A stretch of 64,000 nucleotides of DNA from Paracoccus sp. (in: a-proteobacteria) (GTDB lineage: Bacteria > Pseudomonadota > Alphaproteobacteria > Rhodobacterales > Rhodobacteraceae): contig NZ_JAUNTN010000017.1 of assembly GCF_030538695.1 (NCBI RefSeq), positions 1 to 64,000 on the forward strand. Reading direction: 5' to 3'. Made by a program: the position numbers and the translations under genes. The notes below the pieces were generated by a model. The model did no database searches. It saw only the letters and a program-made list of their open reading frames with translations, and had not been told where the DNA came from. The stretch's first letter is position 1, and every line of letters starts with the position of its first letter. Of this stretch, positions 9,878 through 19,702 are shown piece after piece.

Positions 9878-10491
9878 TGGCTGGTCTGCGTGTCCTGCTG
9901 ATCGACGGCCATCCCGATTCCGGGCGGCTGACGGCACATCTGCTGGACATCTATCAGGCTGCACTGCCCGAGGGGGCAGAGGTTACGCGGATTGCTTTGC
10001 GCGATCTGACCTTTGATCCGATCCTGCGGCGTGGTTATGCCGAGCCGCAGGCATTGGAGTCTGACTTGCAGGCGCTTCAGGATGCGATCATTGCTGCCGA
10101 TCATCTGGTCATGGCCTGGCCGATGTGGTGGGGTGCGGAACCGGCCTTGGTCAAGGGCATGATCGAGCGGATTTTCCTGCCTGGCAGGCTGTTCCGCTAT
10201 CGCCCGAAAAGCCCGTTATGGGACCGGCTGATGGCGGGGCGTTCAGCAGATGTGATCGTGACCGGGGACACGCCCGCGCCGGTGCTGCGCTGGCTGTGGG
10301 GCAACCCGATGGAGCGCAGGTTGTGCCGGCAAGTCTTGGGCTTTTGCGGCTTTCATCCGCTACGCATCCATTATTTTGCAACTGTCCGCCGGGGTGGGGC
10401 GGAACGTCATATGCGGCGCTGGACGCAAAGGCTGCTGCGGGCTGCTACCTCGGCTGCGGGCCTGCGGCGACCGGAAAGGATTGTTCCATGA
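9877..10491 (+). CDS. NAD(P)H-dependent oxidoreductase, flavodoxin-2 fold
   Basis: A 204-residue protein of the NAD(P)H:quinone oxidoreductase/MdaB-KefF family. LLIDGHPDSGRLT is the FMN phosphate-binding loop and AWPMWWGAEPALVKGMIERIF is the typical active-site block (shown in two parts: AWPMWWG, then KGMIERIF). It probably reduces quinones or small electrophiles in the cytoplasm. ATG at 9877 overlaps the purA stop; a TTG three bases earlier is also in frame. Its stop overlaps the DUF2842 start. Confidence 0.8.
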   Translation: MAGLRVLLIDGHPDSGRLTAHLLDIYQAALPEGAEVTRIALRDLTFDPILRRGYAEPQALESDLQALQDAIIAADHLVMAWPMWWGAEPALVKGMIERIFLPGRLFRYRPKSPLWDRLMAGRSADVIVTGDTPAPVLRWLWGNPMERRLCRQVLGFCGFHPLRIHYFATVRRGGAERHMRRWTQRLLRAATSAAGLRRPERIVP

Positions 10492-10703
10492 ATTTGAAAA
10501 CGCGCAAACGCTGGTCTTTGGTGCTGCTGCTGGTCTGGCTGCCACTGTATATTGTTGGCGCATGGTGGCTGCTGGCGTGGATTGATGACCGTTTCGGGCG
10601 GCTGCCGGTCTGGCTGGAACTGCTGCTATATATCGTGCTGGCCTTTGCATGGGTGCTGCCGTTCAAGCGGGTGTTCATGGGCGTCGGCCGCGGCGAGGAA
10701 TGA
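10488..10703 (+). CDS. DUF2842 small inner-membrane protein
   Basis: A 71-residue protein with a basic N-terminus (MNLKTRKRW) and two membrane segments (about residues 9-29 and 40-60) joined by DDRFGRLPVW, ending in the conserved PFKRVFMGVGR. This matches DUF2842, a family largely confined to alphaproteobacteria with no known function. It overlaps its neighbours on both sides by ATGA and is preceded by GGAAAGGA. It is too short to stand out without the overlaps and the family pattern. Confidence 0.8.
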   Translation: MNLKTRKRWSLVLLLVWLPLYIVGAWWLLAWIDDRFGRLPVWLELLLYIVLAFAWVLPFKRVFMGVGRGEE

Positions 10704-11365
10704 CCGCGCTGGTCCGCAGCAAGGCCGGGGTGACGCTGATCGGCGGCGGCGCGGTCGCGGCGGATGAGCTGGCAGAGGCGCTTGGGTTCGCCCCGCTTCT
10801 GGTCGCTGCTGATGGCGGCGCGGATCAGGCATTGGCTTTGGGGCAGGTGCCTGCGGCGGTGATCGGGGATCTGGATTCGGTCTCGGATGTGGCGCGGGCG
10901 CAGATTGCGCAGGTGCATCATATTCCCGAACAAGCCAGCACCGATTTCGAGAAATGCCTGTCGCGGATCGACGCGCCTTTCGTGATTGCGGTGGGGTTTT
11001 CCGGGCAGCGGCTGGACCATCAGCTTGCGGCGCTGTCGGTCATGGCGCGGCGGGTCGGCCCTGCGGCGGTGATGATCGCGGGGGAAGATCTGTGCTTTCT
11101 GGCACCACCCCGGCTGCGCCTGCCGCTGCCTGCGGGTGAGCGGCTGTCGCTGTTTCCGATGGGCGCGGCGCGTGGGGAAAGCCACGGGCTGCGCTGGCCA
11201 ATTGACGGTATCGGCTTTGCGCCGGATGAGGTCATCGGCACGTCAAACCAGACGCTCGGCCCGGTTGATCTGACCCTTCAGGGGCCAATGCTGGTGATGT
11301 TATCCCGCCGATGGCTGGCCTTGGTGCTTGCGGCACTGGCGGATGCCTCCGGCGGGGATATTTAG
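10700..11365 (+). CDS. Thiamine pyrophosphokinase
   Basis: A 221-residue enzyme that converts thiamine to thiamine diphosphate with ATP. Key motifs are VAADGGADQAL (residues 35-45), VIGDLDSVS (54-62) and STDFEKCL (80-87), which bind thiamine and ATP, plus SGQRLDHQLAALS. The start at 10700 overlaps the preceding stop (ATGA). The last codons (DASGGDI and the stop) lie inside an intergenic repeat copy at 11341-11376, so the natural C-terminus seems to have been set by the repeat. Confidence 0.9.
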   Translation: MTALVRSKAGVTLIGGGAVAADELAEALGFAPLLVAADGGADQALALGQVPAAVIGDLDSVSDVARAQIAQVHHIPEQASTDFEKCLSRIDAPFVIAVGFSGQRLDHQLAALSVMARRVGPAAVMIAGEDLCFLAPPRLRLPLPAGERLSLFPMGAARGESHGLRWPIDGIGFAPDEVIGTSNQTLGPVDLTLQGPMLVMLSRRWLALVLAALADASGGDI

Positions 11366-11376
11366 GGACAAAAGAT
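11341..11376 (+). repeat. GGATATTT-type intergenic repeat, copy 1
   Basis: A 36-base element that matches 13954-13989 at 35 of 36 positions. It begins GGATGCCTCCGGCGGGG, then ATATTT, then GGGACAAAAGAT. It spans the 3' end and stop codon of the thiamine pyrophosphokinase gene and touches the stop of the convergent dipeptidase gene. CCTC-CGGC-GGGG could make a weak stem before ATATTT. Confidence 0.8.
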
Positions 11377-12422
11377 TATTGCCCCCATGTGCGGGCCAGC
11401 AGGTTCAGCCAGTTTTCATGGGCAATCTTGCGGGTCAGGGCCTCGCCGTAGTGGGGCAACATGGCGGCGATCAGCTCTTGCAGTTTTGATGCATCGCTGA
11501 GATCGGCGGGCATGGTCGCACCGTCATAATCCGAGCCGAGCGCCACGCCATCTTCGCCCAAGGCGTTCAGCAGGTGGTCAAGCTGGTGCAGCATGGGGGC
11601 AAAGCCTTCGAACGGGTGGCGCGAGCCATTGGGAACCAGGAAGTTCACCGCATAGTTCAGCCCGACCAGCCCGCCGCTGTTGCGGATCGCGGCAAGCTGA
11701 TCGTCGGTCAGGTTGCGCGAGCTTGGGCAGATTGCATGGGCGTTCGAGTGGCTGGCGACCAGCGGCGCATCGGACAGCCGGGCCACGTCCCAGAAGCCCT
11801 TTTCGTTCAAATGCGACAGATCGACCATGATTTTCAGGCTGTTACATTCACGGATCAGGTCGCGGCCTGCATCCGTCAGCCCGTCGCCGGTGTCGGGCGA
11901 GGATGGGAAGGCAAAAGGCACGCCATGGGCATAGCGCGTGCTGCGCGACCAGACCGGACCCAGCGAGCGCAGGCCAATCGCATGCCAGACATGCAGCGCG
12001 TCAAGGTCGGCAATGGGTTCGGCGCCTTCGATATGCAGGATTGCAGCGATGCGGTTTGCAGCCATGGCGTCGCGGATGTCGGCAACGCTGCGGCAGATTG
12101 ACAGCGTGCCGGTGCGCTCCATCGCCAGCAGATTGGCGGCCTGCGCCAATGCGCCGGGCAGGGCTTCGGGGGCGTCGATGGGGCGGGGCAGCGGCACCGA
12201 GAAGGGCGGCTCGGCCATCATTTCCATCCAGTTGCCGCCGATGTCGCCGTCCTGCATCGGGGTCCAGATGGCGAAGAACCCGCCCGCCATGCCGCCCGCC
12301 TGCATCCGGGGCAGGTCCAGATGGCCGTGGCCGTCGCCTTTCAGCCAAAGCTGGTCACGGTTCGGGCCTGCATCCACCATGCGTTGCAGGAAATCATTGT
12401 GGCCGTCGAAAATGGGAATCAT
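11376..12422 (-). CDS. Dipeptidase, M19 (renal dipeptidase) family
   Basis: A 348-residue metallo-dipeptidase of the amidohydrolase-like M19 family. Metal ligands are visible in FDGHNDFLQ (HxD), HIEGAEP, ASHSNAHAI and a following SRNLTDDQLAAI block; VALGSDYDGA holds the late Asp. No signal peptide is seen, so it is likely cytoplasmic, unlike the eukaryotic enzyme. Start 12422 follows a strong GGAAAGGAG. It is the only gene on this strand before uvrB and ends against the repeat that closes the convergent thiamine pyrophosphokinase gene. Confidence 0.92.
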   Translation of the reverse strand: MIPIFDGHNDFLQRMVDAGPNRDQLWLKGDGHGHLDLPRMQAGGMAGGFFAIWTPMQDGDIGGNWMEMMAEPPFSVPLPRPIDAPEALPGALAQAANLLAMERTGTLSICRSVADIRDAMAANRIAAILHIEGAEPIADLDALHVWHAIGLRSLGPVWSRSTRYAHGVPFAFPSSPDTGDGLTDAGRDLIRECNSLKIMVDLSHLNEKGFWDVARLSDAPLVASHSNAHAICPSSRNLTDDQLAAIRNSGGLVGLNYAVNFLVPNGSRHPFEGFAPMLHQLDHLLNALGEDGVALGSDYDGATMPADLSDASKLQELIAAMLPHYGEALTRKIAHENWLNLLARTWGQ

Positions 12423-12527
12423 CGCAATCTCCTTTCCGGCACTATTGGACCCGGCGCGTGGTGCGGGCAAGGCTTTGCCTGTCGCCGGATTCGTGCCAAG
12501 CTGGCCACAGCCATAAAGGAGGAGCCA

Positions 12528-12866
12528 ATGCCCGAGATTCGCGCAGATTTTTCAGGTCAGACCGTCATCTGCACCTTTGAGGTGACGCCCGGCACGGTTC
12601 AGGATGTGCTGGATGCACTGGAAGCGGCCTATGCCGAGGTCATCAGCCGACAGCCCGGTTATATTTCCGGGGCGATTCATGTGAATGATGCGCAGACCCG
12701 GATTGCAACCTATTCACAATGGCAGGATCGCAATGATTACAAGGCGATGCTGCGCACGCCAGAAATGCGAGAGCGCAACAAGGTGATCCATGGCATGTGC
12801 CGCAGTTTCGAGCCGGTGATGTATGAGCTGGCTTCGGTTCACGATCAGGGCGGCAATTTCCACTAG
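12528..12866 (+). CDS. Antibiotic biosynthesis monooxygenase (ABM) fold protein
   Basis: A 112-residue single ABM/dimeric alpha-beta barrel domain: FEVTPGTVQDVLDALEAAY, then QPGYISGAIHVN, then YSQWQDRNDYKAMLRTPEM. Members include small monooxygenases, heme-degrading and stress proteins, so the substrate cannot be stated. The start at 12528 follows AAAGGAGGAGCC, an excellent ribosome-binding site, and lies 105 bases from the divergent dipeptidase start. Confidence 0.75.
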   Translation: MPEIRADFSGQTVICTFEVTPGTVQDVLDALEAAYAEVISRQPGYISGAIHVNDAQTRIATYSQWQDRNDYKAMLRTPEMRERNKVIHGMCRSFEPVMYELASVHDQGGNFH

Positions 12867-12917
12867 CGCGCTGGCTTGGCTTATGCTGCAATGCAGCGAA
12901 AGCGGTAGGGGGGCGTT

Positions 12918-13547
12918 ATGGCCGGACATATCCTGACGATTGCGCAGCAGAAGGGCGGCTCGGGCAAGACTACGCTGGCGGTCAATCTGGCGGTTGCGTT
13001 GCGGGCGCGGGGGCTGCGCGTGGCGCTGGTCGATACCGACCCGCAGGGCAGTATGGGCCGCTGGTTCATGGAACGGATGGCCGTGCGGGGCGAGGATGAG
13101 GGGTTGGAGTTCTCGACATCTTCGGCATGGGGGGCGTCTTATGAATCGGAGAAGCTGGCCAAGCGGTTCGATGTGGTACTGATCGACACCCCGCCCAAGA
13201 TCGACAGCGACCTGCGCCCGGCCTTGCGGGTGGCGGATCTGGTGCTTGTGCCGGTGGCCAGCAGCCATGTGGATCTATGGGCGACCGAGGGCGTGCTGGA
13301 TCTTGCGCGGCGCGAAAAGCGCGACTGTCTGGTGGTGCTGAACCGCACCCGCCCGAATACGCGGCTGGCGGGAGAGGTGGCCGAAGGGGCGGCGGCACTG
13401 GAGGCCGAGGTGGCGCCGGTGCAGATCGCAAACCGCGTGGCCTATGCCGAGACGCTTGGCCGTGGTGCGGGCGTTGCCGAGGGGCCGAAGGGGGCCGCGC
13501 GGGCCGAGATCGAGGCGCTGACGGATCTGGTGCTGGCGCGGTTCTGA
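12918..13547 (+). CDS. Orphan ParA-family ATPase
   Basis: A 209-residue MinD/ParA-type P-loop ATPase. The deviant Walker A motif KGGSGKTT is at residues 12-19 with the signature first lysine. VALVDTDPQGS is the switch I/Walker A' region and VVLIDTPPK the Walker B region. The protein is shorter than chromosomal Soj/ParA and lacks an N-terminal DNA-binding domain. No parB or parS is seen nearby, so it may position some other cargo (chemoreceptors, carboxysomes and plasmids all use such orphans) or be a stand-alone regulator. Confidence 0.85.
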   Translation: MAGHILTIAQQKGGSGKTTLAVNLAVALRARGLRVALVDTDPQGSMGRWFMERMAVRGEDEGLEFSTSSAWGASYESEKLAKRFDVVLIDTPPKIDSDLRPALRVADLVLVPVASSHVDLWATEGVLDLARREKRDCLVVLNRTRPNTRLAGEVAEGAAALEAEVAPVQIANRVAYAETLGRGAGVAEGPKGAARAEIEALTDLVLARF

Positions 13548-13636
13548 CGGCAGCTTTCCGCTGGTGGCACCCATCGGCGGAAACCCCCGCCACGGTGCTG
13601 CGTTGGCGGGTGTCGTTCAGAACAAGGAGATTCGAC

Positions 13637-13912
13637 ATGAAACCCGCCATTCTGACCCTGATTGCCGCTGCGCCCTTGCTGGCGGCTTGTGCCGAACCCG
13701 AAGTTGAGGTGTCGGTGCCAGAACCCGCGCAATGTGATGCCGCGCCGTTCCAGCAATATGTGGGTGAGCGTTCGCCCGAGATCACCATTCCCGCCGGGCT
13801 GGAACTTCGTCACTATCGCACGGGCGAGCCGGTAACGAAGGACTATAGCCCGTCGCGGATCAATTTTGAATATGACCGCACCGGCAAGCTGGTTAATGTG
13901 AGCTGTGGCTGA
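13637..13912 (+). CDS. Lipoprotein, peptidase inhibitor I78 family
   Basis: A 91-residue lipoprotein. The signal peptide ends in a lipobox (LLAAC, Cys17). After a short acidic linker comes the I78 domain: CDAAPFQQYVGE, then RINFEYDRTGKLVNVSCG at the C-terminus, with two cysteines about 60 residues apart. I78 proteins inhibit serine proteases, so a periplasmic inhibitor role is likely but untested here. Start 13637 has AAGGAG upstream. Confidence 0.8.
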   Translation: MKPAILTLIAAAPLLAACAEPEVEVSVPEPAQCDAAPFQQYVGERSPEITIPAGLELRHYRTGEPVTKDYSPSRINFEYDRTGKLVNVSCG

Positions 13913-13953
13913 TCCAGGCGCTTTGCGGGACCGGATGTGATGCTGTCCCCGTC

Positions 13954-13989
13954 GGATGCCTCCGGCGGGGATATTTGGGGACAAAAGAT
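13954..13989 (+). repeat. GGATATTT-type intergenic repeat, copy 2
   Basis: Thirty-six bases nearly identical to 11341-11376, with one difference (TTTG instead of TTTA). It fills the gap between two convergent genes, the I78 lipoprotein and the small secreted protein that ends at 13997, the same kind of junction as copy 1. Confidence 0.8.
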
Positions 13990-13996
13990 GGGCAGG

Positions 13997-14266
13997 TCAG
14001 TCTGCCGGGGCAAAGGGCGCGGTGAGTTCCGCCGCTTTGCTGCGTTTGTCGAAGATGCAGACAAGGCGTTCTCCGCTGGGCAGGTCGAGGATGGCCGCAC
14101 CATAACTTTCGCTGCCCCATGGGTTGACCTGAATTGCGGCGATTTGCCCGTCAGGCAGGGCGGCGAGGCAGGTTGTGGCGACCTCTTGCCGCCATGTATC
14201 CCACGCCTCGGGTGATGAGGCGGCGGCGCTGGTTGCAAGGGCTGCGAGGATCAGGCTGTATTTCAT
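13997..14266 (-). CDS. Small secreted protein downstream of uvrB
   Basis: An 89-residue protein with a short hydrophobic signal sequence (MKYSLILAALATSAAAS) and a mature domain with two cysteines (about 32 and 70) and the block GSESYGAAILDLPSGERLVCIF. I do not recognise the family. Its ATG is 4 bases after the uvrB stop on the same strand with no good ribosome-binding site, so it is probably translated by coupling to uvrB. The first in-frame methionine with a signal peptide was chosen; the frame itself is open far into uvrB. Confidence 0.6.
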   Translation of the reverse strand: MKYSLILAALATSAAASSPEAWDTWRQEVATTCLAALPDGQIAAIQVNPWGSESYGAAILDLPSGERLVCIFDKRSKAAELTAPFAPAD

Positions 14267-14270
14267 CGGA

Positions 14271-16454
<2,184 letters not shown>

Positions 16455-16527
16455 GGCGGATTCCCACGTTTCGGGTTCGTTCCGTTATGTGGTTGAGCCA
16501 CGGCCCATTGCAAGGGCTGAAAAGAGG

Positions 16528-17034
16528 TTAGCTCTGCGCAGCAAAGACACCGCAGCCAAGGCGACCGCCTGCGTCCCCGGTTGGTTGGGTGGCATAATCG
16601 TCAGCGCCTTCGTGAATCATGAAGGCCGAGCCGTCTGCGTCCATCAGCATATCCGCCGTCAGGCCGGTGACGAAATATTCCACCGACAGCGCCCCGGATT
16701 CGGGGATGTGGATATTGGGCAGATCCCCCGGATGCGGGCCGTTTTCGGCCATGATGCCATGGTCCTTGTCGCCTGCCAAATGGCCGCCCGCTGCGCCAAA
16801 GTCGGGGGTGCAGGCGCCGGTTTCGTGGATATGCACCGCATGGGTGCCGCGCGGCAGATCATGCAGGATGATGGTCAGGTGCATCACGCCCGAGGGTGTC
16901 GGAACCGCGGTGACTTGCCCGACCTCTTGGCCTTCGGTGTTGTTAACGACGGCGTGCAGCGTTTCCGGGGCGGTTTGGGCGAGGGTGGGGCCGGCCAAAA
17001 GGGCAGTGGCGGCGATCAGTGCGAGGTGGCGCAT
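16528..17034 (-). CDS. sodC: Cu-Zn superoxide dismutase, periplasmic
   Basis: A 168-residue enzyme that dismutates superoxide in the periplasm. A signal peptide (about 1-20, ending LAQ) precedes the domain. Metal ligands include His68 and His70 (HAVHIHETG), His85, His92 and His141; Cys75 and Cys161 can form the structural disulfide. GGHLAGDKDHG is the zinc loop. Start 17034 is preferred over the Met six codons upstream because AGGAG lies between them at the right distance. Confidence 0.95.
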   Translation of the reverse strand: MRHLALIAATALLAGPTLAQTAPETLHAVVNNTEGQEVGQVTAVPTPSGVMHLTIILHDLPRGTHAVHIHETGACTPDFGAAGGHLAGDKDHGIMAENGPHPGDLPNIHIPESGALSVEYFVTGLTADMLMDADGSAFMIHEGADDYATQPTGDAGGRLGCGVFAAQS

Positions 17035-17103
17035 GTCGTGGTCTCCTGTCATTGGCATGTCTGGGTCAACGCGCTTTGCCATGAACGGTTCCGGTGAAGG
17101 CTC

Positions 17104-17132
17104 TTGAAACGCGGCCCGGCTTTGGCGATAAC
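17104..17132 (+). promoter_or_regulatory. Candidate promoter of the NDUFS4-like gene
   Basis: TTGAAA (17104-17109) and GATAAC (17127-17132) are separated by 17 bases, a good housekeeping-sigma pattern. It would start transcription about 24 bases before the ATG at 17163. It lies in the divergent gap shared with sodC. Confidence 0.45.
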
Positions 17133-17162
17133 GCGGGGGACCATAAATCAGGGGAAACACCC

Positions 17163-17474
17163 ATGCGCGCCCGCATCTATCAGCCAGCCCGCAATGCCAT
17201 GCAATCCGGCACCGCCAAGACCAAAGGCTGGGTGCTGGACTTTCCTGCCGCTGACGCCCGCGATATTGACCCGCTGATGGGCTGGACCAGCAGCGACGAC
17301 ACGCAGTCGCAGGTGCGGCTGCGGTTCGGTTCGCTGGATGAGGCGCTGGCCTATGCCAAGGAAAACAGCATCGAGGCCGAGGTTCTGACCAGCCACAAGC
17401 GTGCCGCCAATATCCGCCCGCGTGGCTATGGCGAGAACTTCGCCACTGACCGTCGCGCCCCATGGACGCATTGA
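17163..17474 (+). CDS. NADH dehydrogenase accessory subunit, NDUFS4-like
   Basis: A 103-residue protein of the ETC complex I conserved-region family (PF04800), the bacterial homologue of mitochondrial NDUFS4 found as a supernumerary subunit in alphaproteobacterial complex I. Diagnostic blocks are [36 protein letters not shown] and the C-terminal [17 protein letters not shown]. It acts on the cytoplasmic arm of complex I. The gene stands apart from a nuo operon, as usual. It overlaps the next gene by 13 bases. Confidence 0.88.
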   Translation: MRARIYQPARNAMQSGTAKTKGWVLDFPAADARDIDPLMGWTSSDDTQSQVRLRFGSLDEALAYAKENSIEAEVLTSHKRAANIRPRGYGENFATDRRAPWTH

Positions 17475-17932
17475 CTTCGGGCGATGTGATCGGGCCGGAT
17501 GACCCGCTGTCCGCCGACCTTGATCTTGTGATCGACCGTCACGCCCGGCATTGTCACGAATCGTCGCCGCCGGAATCAGTGCATATGCTGGACCGCGCCG
17601 CGCTGGTGGGGGTGGATTTCTTTTCCTTGCGCCGTGACGGTCGGGTGTTGGCCATGGGTGCACTCAAGCACTTGTCGCCGGATCAGGGCGAATTGAAATC
17701 CATGCATGTTCTGGTCGAATATCGCGGTCAGGGCTTGTCCCGCGCCATGCTGGATCACCTGATTGACCATGCCCGCGCCTTGGGCATGTCGCGGCTGTGG
17801 CTGGAAACCGGGGCGGAACCCGTCTTTGCGCCCGCCCGTGCGCTGTATCAGCGGGCGGGCTTTGCGGAATGTCCGCCCTTTGGCGATTACCGCCCGGACC
17901 CGAACAGCGTCTTTATGACCCGCGCCATTTAG
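17462..17932 (+). CDS. GNAT family N-acetyltransferase
   Basis: A 156-residue acetyltransferase of the ElaA/YjaB-like GNAT group. The acetyl-CoA loop is visible in [13 protein letters not shown] (Q/RxxGxG/A form), followed by MSRLWLETG and [10 protein letters not shown]. The substrate is unknown. Its ATG is inside the last codons of the NDUFS4-like gene in another frame, so translation is coupled. It converges with the TetR gene, overlapping by four bases. Confidence 0.85.
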   Translation: MDALTSGDVIGPDDPLSADLDLVIDRHARHCHESSPPESVHMLDRAALVGVDFFSLRRDGRVLAMGALKHLSPDQGELKSMHVLVEYRGQGLSRAMLDHLIDHARALGMSRLWLETGAEPVFAPARALYQRAGFAECPPFGDYRPDPNSVFMTRAI

Positions 17933-18495
17933 CCGTCTTGCAGAATATCACGCAGGGCTTGAGTCAGGATTGCGGCGGCCTTGTCATTGTCCAGCCCGGC
18001 CAGCGCGTCCATTTCCAGCACATAGCGTTGCAACACAAAGCCGAACACGAGACCATGGGCCAGCATGATGCGGGCCGGGTCGGTGCTGCCCAGCGCGGTG
18101 GCGCAGCCGTTCAAATGCTCCGATACGATTTCGCGCAGGATCTTGCGCGGCTCGGCGCTGGTGCAGGACCGCAGGACGATGTTCAGAAATAGCGCCTTTT
18201 CATCCTCGGGCGTGGGCGGGGTCAGGGCGCGTTCCAGAATATCAGCGATCAGCGCCTCGGAATCTTGTGGCTGGCCGTCCTGCCGGTCCTTCCGCATGGC
18301 TTTCAGCAACACTTGCTGGAACAGCTCCGCCTTTGATCCGAAGCTGCGGTGGACATAGGCCACATCGGCGCGGGCATCGGCGGCAATGTCGCGCAGGCTG
18401 ACCTCGGCATAGGCCGCGTTGGCAAATCGCTGGATGGCGGCATCCAGAATCCGGTCGCGGGCCGGAACGGGGACGCTTTGTGCCGCAATTGCCAT
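17929..18495 (-). CDS. TetR family transcriptional regulator
   Basis: A 188-residue repressor-type protein. The N-terminal helix-turn-helix is clear (ARDRILDAAIQRFANAAY, then SLRDIAADARADVAYVHRSFGSK). The C-terminal domain is long and helical. It is divergent from the YhiI-RbbA-YhhJ exporter genes and is the likely local regulator, as CecR is for the related E. coli ybhGFSR operon. Start 18495 is preferred because GAAAGG lies 9 bases upstream; a Met at 18516 (MTERHKL) is an alternative. Confidence 0.85.
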   Translation of the reverse strand: MAIAAQSVPVPARDRILDAAIQRFANAAYAEVSLRDIAADARADVAYVHRSFGSKAELFQQVLLKAMRKDRQDGQPQDSEALIADILERALTPPTPEDEKALFLNIVLRSCTSAEPRKILREIVSEHLNGCATALGSTDPARIMLAHGLVFGFVLQRYVLEMDALAGLDNDKAAAILTQALRDILQDG

Positions 18496-18560
18496 CAGCT
18501 TGTGCCTTTCTGTCATGTGCGGCCTGTATGACAGCAGCAAACAAGTTTCGCCAGCCTGAA

Positions 18561-18572
18561 CAACGGTCGTTG
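18561..18572. promoter_or_regulatory. Candidate TetR operator dyad
   Basis: CAACG-GT-CGTTG is a short dyad in the gap between the divergent tetR and yhiI-like genes. It overlaps a TTGACT (18570-18575) that could be the -35 element of the exporter operon, the right place for repression. The dyad is short and no second copy is seen, so this is tentative. Confidence 0.3.
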
Positions 18573-18629
18573 ACTTGGGGCGCAGGTGCATGGCAAGGAC
18601 GCGGTGGACAGGTGCAACCGGGGGATGTG

Positions 18630-19697
18630 ATGGTGGATCGCAGGAAAATATGGGTTTGGGCCGCTGTCGGCGCTGCGGTTGCGATGATGGGTGGCCTTGC
18701 TGTATCGCGACTGACCTCATCGGCGGTTCCTGCTGGTTTTGCCAATGCGAATGGTCGGATCGAGGCGACAGAAATCAATGTGGCGGCGCTGTCCGGCGGG
18801 CGTATCGACAAGATTACCGTGGCCGAAGGCGACAATGTGGCTCAGGGTGACGTTCTGGTGCAGATGGACGTGATCCAGATGAATGCACAGAAGCGTCAGG
18901 CCGAAGCGCAGCTTCGCCGGGCCGAAATCGGGGTCGAGACCGCCGGCAGCCTGCTGCGTCAGGCCGAAGCACAGGTTGCGGCAGCGGCAGCTTCGGTTGA
19001 GCAGGCCCGTGCGGTGTCGGATGCGGCTGCGACGCGGCTGCTGCGTTCCGAGCGGCTGGTGCGCAACAATACGATTTCGCAGCAAACGCTGGATGATGAC
19101 CGCGCCGCAGACCGGCAGGCGCGGGCCGGGCTTGCCTCGGCAGAAGCCGCGGTGGCCGCCGCCGAAGCCGGGGTCGGCTCGGCCCGTTCGCAGGTCGTGG
19201 ATGCCGAAGCGGCGGTCGAGGCGGCACGGGCCGCGATTGACGTGGTGACGGCCTCGATCAACGATGCTACGCTGCATGCGACCCGTGATGCACGGGTGCA
19301 GTATCGCGTGGCGCAGGAAGGCGAAATCGTCGCGGCGGGCGCGCGTATCCTGAACCTTGTCGATCTGACCGATGTTTACATGACGTTTTTCCTGCCGACC
19401 TCGCAGGCAGGGCGGGTGCAGGTCGGGTCCGAGGTGCGGCTGGTGATGGATGCGGCACCGGAGTTTGTGATCCCGGCCAGTGTGTCCTATGTCGCGGATG
19501 TGGCGCAGTTTACGCCGAAAACCGTAGAAACCACCGAAGAACGTGAAAAGCTGATGTTCCGCATCCGGGCGCGGATCGAACCCGAGTTGCTGCGGAAATA
19601 TTCCGATTACGTCAAAACCGGCCTTCCGGGGATGGCTTGGGTCAGACTGGACCCGCAGGCGGAATGGCCAGCCGCCTTGTCGAATATCGTTGAGTAA
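18630..19697 (+). CDS. yhiI: HlyD/YhiI-type membrane fusion protein
   Basis: A 355-residue periplasmic adaptor. One N-terminal membrane anchor (about 7-25) is followed by the lipoyl half-motif ([21 protein letters not shown]), a long alanine-rich coiled-coil hairpin (about 85-205), and the returning barrel region ([19 protein letters not shown]). [19 protein letters not shown] is highly like E. coli YhiI. It links the RbbA/YhhJ ABC exporter to an outer-membrane channel, which is not encoded nearby. Start 18630 follows GGGGGA; it ends 5 bases before the ABC gene. Confidence 0.85.
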   Translation: MVDRRKIWVWAAVGAAVAMMGGLAVSRLTSSAVPAGFANANGRIEATEINVAALSGGRIDKITVAEGDNVAQGDVLVQMDVIQMNAQKRQAEAQLRRAEIGVETAGSLLRQAEAQVAAAAASVEQARAVSDAAATRLLRSERLVRNNTISQQTLDDDRAADRQARAGLASAEAAVAAAEAGVGSARSQVVDAEAAVEAARAAIDVVTASINDATLHATRDARVQYRVAQEGEIVAAGARILNLVDLTDVYMTFFLPTSQAGRVQVGSEVRLVMDAAPEFVIPASVSYVADVAQFTPKTVETTEEREKLMFRIRARIEPELLRKYSDYVKTGLPGMAWVRLDPQAEWPAALSNIVE

Positions 19698-19702
19698 TCG
19701 CC

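Noticed and set aside
16475..16482. Possible LexA box upstream of uvrB (GTTC followed by GTTC)
   Set aside because: The two half-sites are directly adjacent, without the 7-base spacing required for the SOS box.
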